In this document: positions 5,359 through 7,133 of the stretch, in pieces
How positions within the stretch are numbered: position 1 is the first letter of the stretch
How the letters are laid out: each line of letters opens with the position of its first letter
Origin: an uncultured Lachnospiraceae bacterium
Lineage (GTDB): Bacteria; Bacillota; Clostridia; Lachnospirales; Lachnospiraceae
Reading direction: 5' to 3'
NCBI GenBank assembly: GCA_937915975.1
Contig: CALGGL010000208.1
Location: 1-7,133 of the forward strand
Length of the DNA stretch: 7,133 nucleotides
The notes under the pieces: model-generated
Database searches by the model: none
What the model was told of the DNA's origin: nothing
What the model saw: the letters and a program-made list of their open reading frames with translations, nothing else
Program-made: the position numbers and the translations under genes

Positions 5359-6885
5359 CTAATTATTATCTATGCTATCATAGCTCTCATAGCCTTCAAG
5401 AACCTTGGTTATACTCCTTACAATATCCGTTGCAATCATGCTGTATCGTCCCTTATCAACGGCAGCAAACTTACCTGCCAGACCATGCATGCAAACACCC
5501 AGCTTCGCAGCCTCAAATATATCCATTCCCTGTCCTACAAGTCCCGCAAGGATTCCGGAAAGTACATCTCCCGAGCCTCCTGTCGCCATACCGTTATTGC
5601 CTGTCATATTGACATAGGCATGAACATCACTGTCGGCAACTATTGTTCTTGAATCCTTAAGAACCACTACTGTATTATACTCCTTAGCAAACTCTCTTGC
5701 TATATCATATTTATTTTCTTTTATCTCTCCGGTTTTTTTATCCGAAAGTCTGGACATTTCCTTTAAATGCGGAGTTATAATAACCTCGGCATTGGTATTT
5801 CTTAACCAATCCCTGTTTTCCGACAAAATATTAAGCGCATCCGCATCTGCGATAATTTTCTTATCATAATTTTCAAAGGTCTGCCTCACAACTTCCTTTG
5901 CATAATCACTTGTTCCGAGTCCCGGACCTATTACTATAACATCCGACCAATTGATAATATCCTCAATTGCTTCATCAATGGAAGCCTTGTTATTAATATC
6001 ATAGGTTTTAAGCATAGCCTCCGGAAGTCTTTGCTGGATTATCTCTCTGTTTTCCTCAGTGGTACAAACCTTTACAAGACCACAGCCCATTCTGTATGCC
6101 GACTCTGCAGCAAACATACAGGCTCCCGCCATATTTTTACTGCCTGCTATAACACCTATCTTTCCATAGCTTCCCTTGTGGGAATCCACCTTTCGTGCAG
6201 GAAGCTTTTCCTCCACATCCTTTTCATCATAGGTATATAACCTCGGAGCAATGTGATCTATAACATTTGAAGGTATACCTATGGATGCAACAATTACATT
6301 TCCGCTGTATTCAAAGCCTGCTCCTGTTATCATACCAAGCTTCATAAGCTCAAAGGTTATGGTTGTGTCCGCCTTAAAGGCTGTATCAAGTATAAAGCCC
6401 GTATAAGAATCTATTCCCGACGGAATATCTATAGCAATCTTATATGCGTCAAGATCATTCATTATATGTATGGCTTCCGCATGTCTTCCGTGTACGGAAC
6501 GATTTAATCCGACTCCGAATATTCCGTCTATAACAACATCATATCCATAATCAATAATCTCATCTATAAAATTAAGGTTAAGCTTCTTTGCGATATTGTA
6601 CTGCTGCTTAAAGCCTTCGCTTTGCTTTTCTATCTCATTTATCCAATATATATCAACCTTGTATCCTTCCTCATGAAGCATTCGCGCAACGGCAATTCCG
6701 TCACCGCCGTTATTACCGCTTTCAACTACCACAAGTACCTTTTTTCGTCTGTCAAATCTTTCAGATACAAATTTGAAAACACAAAGTGCCGCTCTTTCCA
6801 TAAGCACCATCTGGGGTATCCCTATTGTATTTATAGTATAGTCATCAATTCGTGCCATCTCGTCGCCGCTCGCAACGTATTTCAT
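5359..6885 (-). CDS. nnr: Bifunctional NAD(P)H-hydrate epimerase / ADP-dependent NAD(P)H-hydrate dehydratase
   Basis: Repairs hydrated NAD(P)H: the N-terminal domain interconverts the R and S epimers, and the C-terminal domain dehydrates the S form using ADP. The 508 residues carry both. The YjeF_N domain spans about 1-215, with MVLMERAA, the NNGGDG loop at 58-63, DGIFGVGL at 120-127 and AIDIPSGID at 151-159. The ribokinase-like domain spans about 228-500, with HKGSYGK at 236-242, the GPGLG loop at 320-324, TPHLKEMSRL at 371-380 (commonly TPHPGEM) and NGMATGGSGDVLSG at 431-444 holding the catalytic Asp440. The ATG at 6883-6885 starts MKYVASGDEM, typical for the family; GAGG at 6894-6897 is spaced 8 nt, with a second GGAG at 6889-6892. 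In many Clostridia acpS precedes this gene; here a different gene end lies upstream. Confidence 0.95.
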   Translation of the reverse strand: MKYVASGDEMARIDDYTINTIGIPQMVLMERAALCVFKFVSERFDRRKKVLVVVESGNNGGDGIAVARMLHEEGYKVDIYWINEIEKQSEGFKQQYNIAKKLNLNFIDEIIDYGYDVVIDGIFGVGLNRSVHGRHAEAIHIMNDLDAYKIAIDIPSGIDSYTGFILDTAFKADTTITFELMKLGMITGAGFEYSGNVIVASIGIPSNVIDHIAPRLYTYDEKDVEEKLPARKVDSHKGSYGKIGVIAGSKNMAGACMFAAESAYRMGCGLVKVCTTEENREIIQQRLPEAMLKTYDINNKASIDEAIEDIINWSDVIVIGPGLGTSDYAKEVVRQTFENYDKKIIADADALNILSENRDWLRNTNAEVIITPHLKEMSRLSDKKTGEIKENKYDIAREFAKEYNTVVVLKDSRTIVADSDVHAYVNMTGNNGMATGGSGDVLSGILAGLVGQGMDIFEAAKLGVCMHGLAGKFAAVDKGRYSMIATDIVRSITKVLEGYESYDSIDNN

Positions 6886-6930
6886 TTTCTCCGCCTCATT
6901 TCATATAATCTTTATGTATTATGATTAAGC

Positions 6931-6962
6931 AAAAAAGGAATATCTTTTATCTTAAATATTCC
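6931..6962 (-). terminator. Terminator-like hairpin between the right-edge gene and nnr
   Basis: On the - strand GGAATAT (6956-6962) pairs perfectly with ATATTCC (6937-6943) across a 12-nt loop, followed by six U (6931-6936). The stem is AT-rich and so weak for a terminator. It lies 78 nt after the stop of the right-edge gene and 45 nt before the nnr start, and most simply ends transcription from that gene. Confidence 0.5.
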
Positions 6963-6979
6963 GTTACATTAACTTATTT

Positions 6980-7008
6980 ATTATATTATATAGTGGAATT
7001 TCGCGCAA
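6980..7008 (-). promoter_or_regulatory. Candidate sigma-A-type promoter upstream of nnr
   Basis: On the - strand TTGCGC (7003-7008, four of six matches to TTGACA) is followed after exactly 17 bp by a perfect TATAAT (6980-6985). Transcription would start near 6973 and give a leader of about 90 nt that begins with the hairpin and U-run at 6931-6962. The surroundings are very AT-rich, so a chance match is possible. Confidence 0.45.
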
Positions 7009-7040
7009 GTGATTATGGGATAATGTGATAAAAAATCAAA

Positions 7041-7133
7041 TTATTTCATAATATCCATTACTTTTTCAGCTAATAATTCAAGATTGTTATTTACATCTAA
7101 TATAATATGGTCTTTTTTTTCTTTAGATGGTAC
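7041..7133 (-). CDS. C-terminal end of an unidentified protein, possibly a P-loop kinase (5' end outside window)
   Basis: The last 30 codons of a gene that enters from the right edge, ending in TAA at 7041-7043. The visible peptide begins VPSKEKKDHIILDVNNN and finishes with an amphipathic stretch of alternating hydrophobic and acidic residues ending in MDIMK. A proline followed by D-hydrophobic-hydrophobic-hydrophobic-D and then a terminal helix resembles the ends of small P-loop kinases such as adenylylsulfate kinase, but this is a weak hint only. Frame choice rests on codon-like composition and a clean stop; the piece is too short to name. It is not recognisable as acpS, the usual neighbour of nnr. 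Confidence 0.55.
   Translation of the reverse strand, partial: VPSKEKKDHIILDVNNNLELLAEKVMDIMK

Noticed and set aside
5302..6924. Several + strand open frames across nnr (for example 5302-5652, 6031-6240, 6622-6924)
   Set aside because: They lie opposite or across the ends of a secure gene, lack family motifs, and reflect antisense frames of its codons.

Overview
The window reads as chromosomal DNA of an anaerobic, endospore-forming Firmicute of class Clostridia, most like a Lachnospiraceae member. The grounds are a minimal spoVAC-spoVAD-spoVAE operon, modest-to-low GC, strong GGAGG-type ribosome binding sites and the gene order nnr-alr-mazF. The family-level placement is inferred from protein style and was not tested by a search.

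Left part, + strand (1-1787): the 3' end of spoVAC, then complete spoVAD and spoVAE, tightly packed with good Shine-Dalgarno sites. Together they encode membrane and soluble parts of the channel that moves dipicolinic acid into the forming spore and releases it at germination.

Middle (1788-2049): a 262-bp convergent intergenic region, structurally the richest part of the window. It holds a long nested hairpin with a bidirectional terminator, three tandem 39-bp units each carrying a perfect 9-bp-stem palindrome, and a second bidirectional terminator directly after the yebC stop codon. A 16-17-bp direct repeat, which includes the last codons and stop of yebC, flanks the tandem array.

Right part, - strand, read from right to left: the last 30 codons of an unidentified gene, possibly a P-loop kinase (7041-7133); an intergenic stretch with a terminator-like hairpin and a candidate promoter; nnr (bifunctional NAD(P)H-hydrate repair); alr (alanine racemase); mazF (EndoA/NdoA-type mRNA interferase with no antitoxin gene beside it); a CorC/TlyC-type CBS protein; and yebC (translation or transcription factor). 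Gaps between these genes are 12-89 bp and no strong terminator separates them, so alr-mazF-corC-yebC could be one transcript ending at the 2023-2051 terminator. Their jobs are cofactor repair, D-alanine supply for the cell wall, RNA cleavage under stress, ion or CBS-linked function, and translation support. This is a housekeeping neighbourhood rather than a mobile island.

No rRNA, tRNA, CRISPR array, riboswitch, transposase or phage gene was seen. The best candidates for something undescribed are the palindromic 39-bp array at the yebC 3' end and the mazF without a neighbouring antitoxin.
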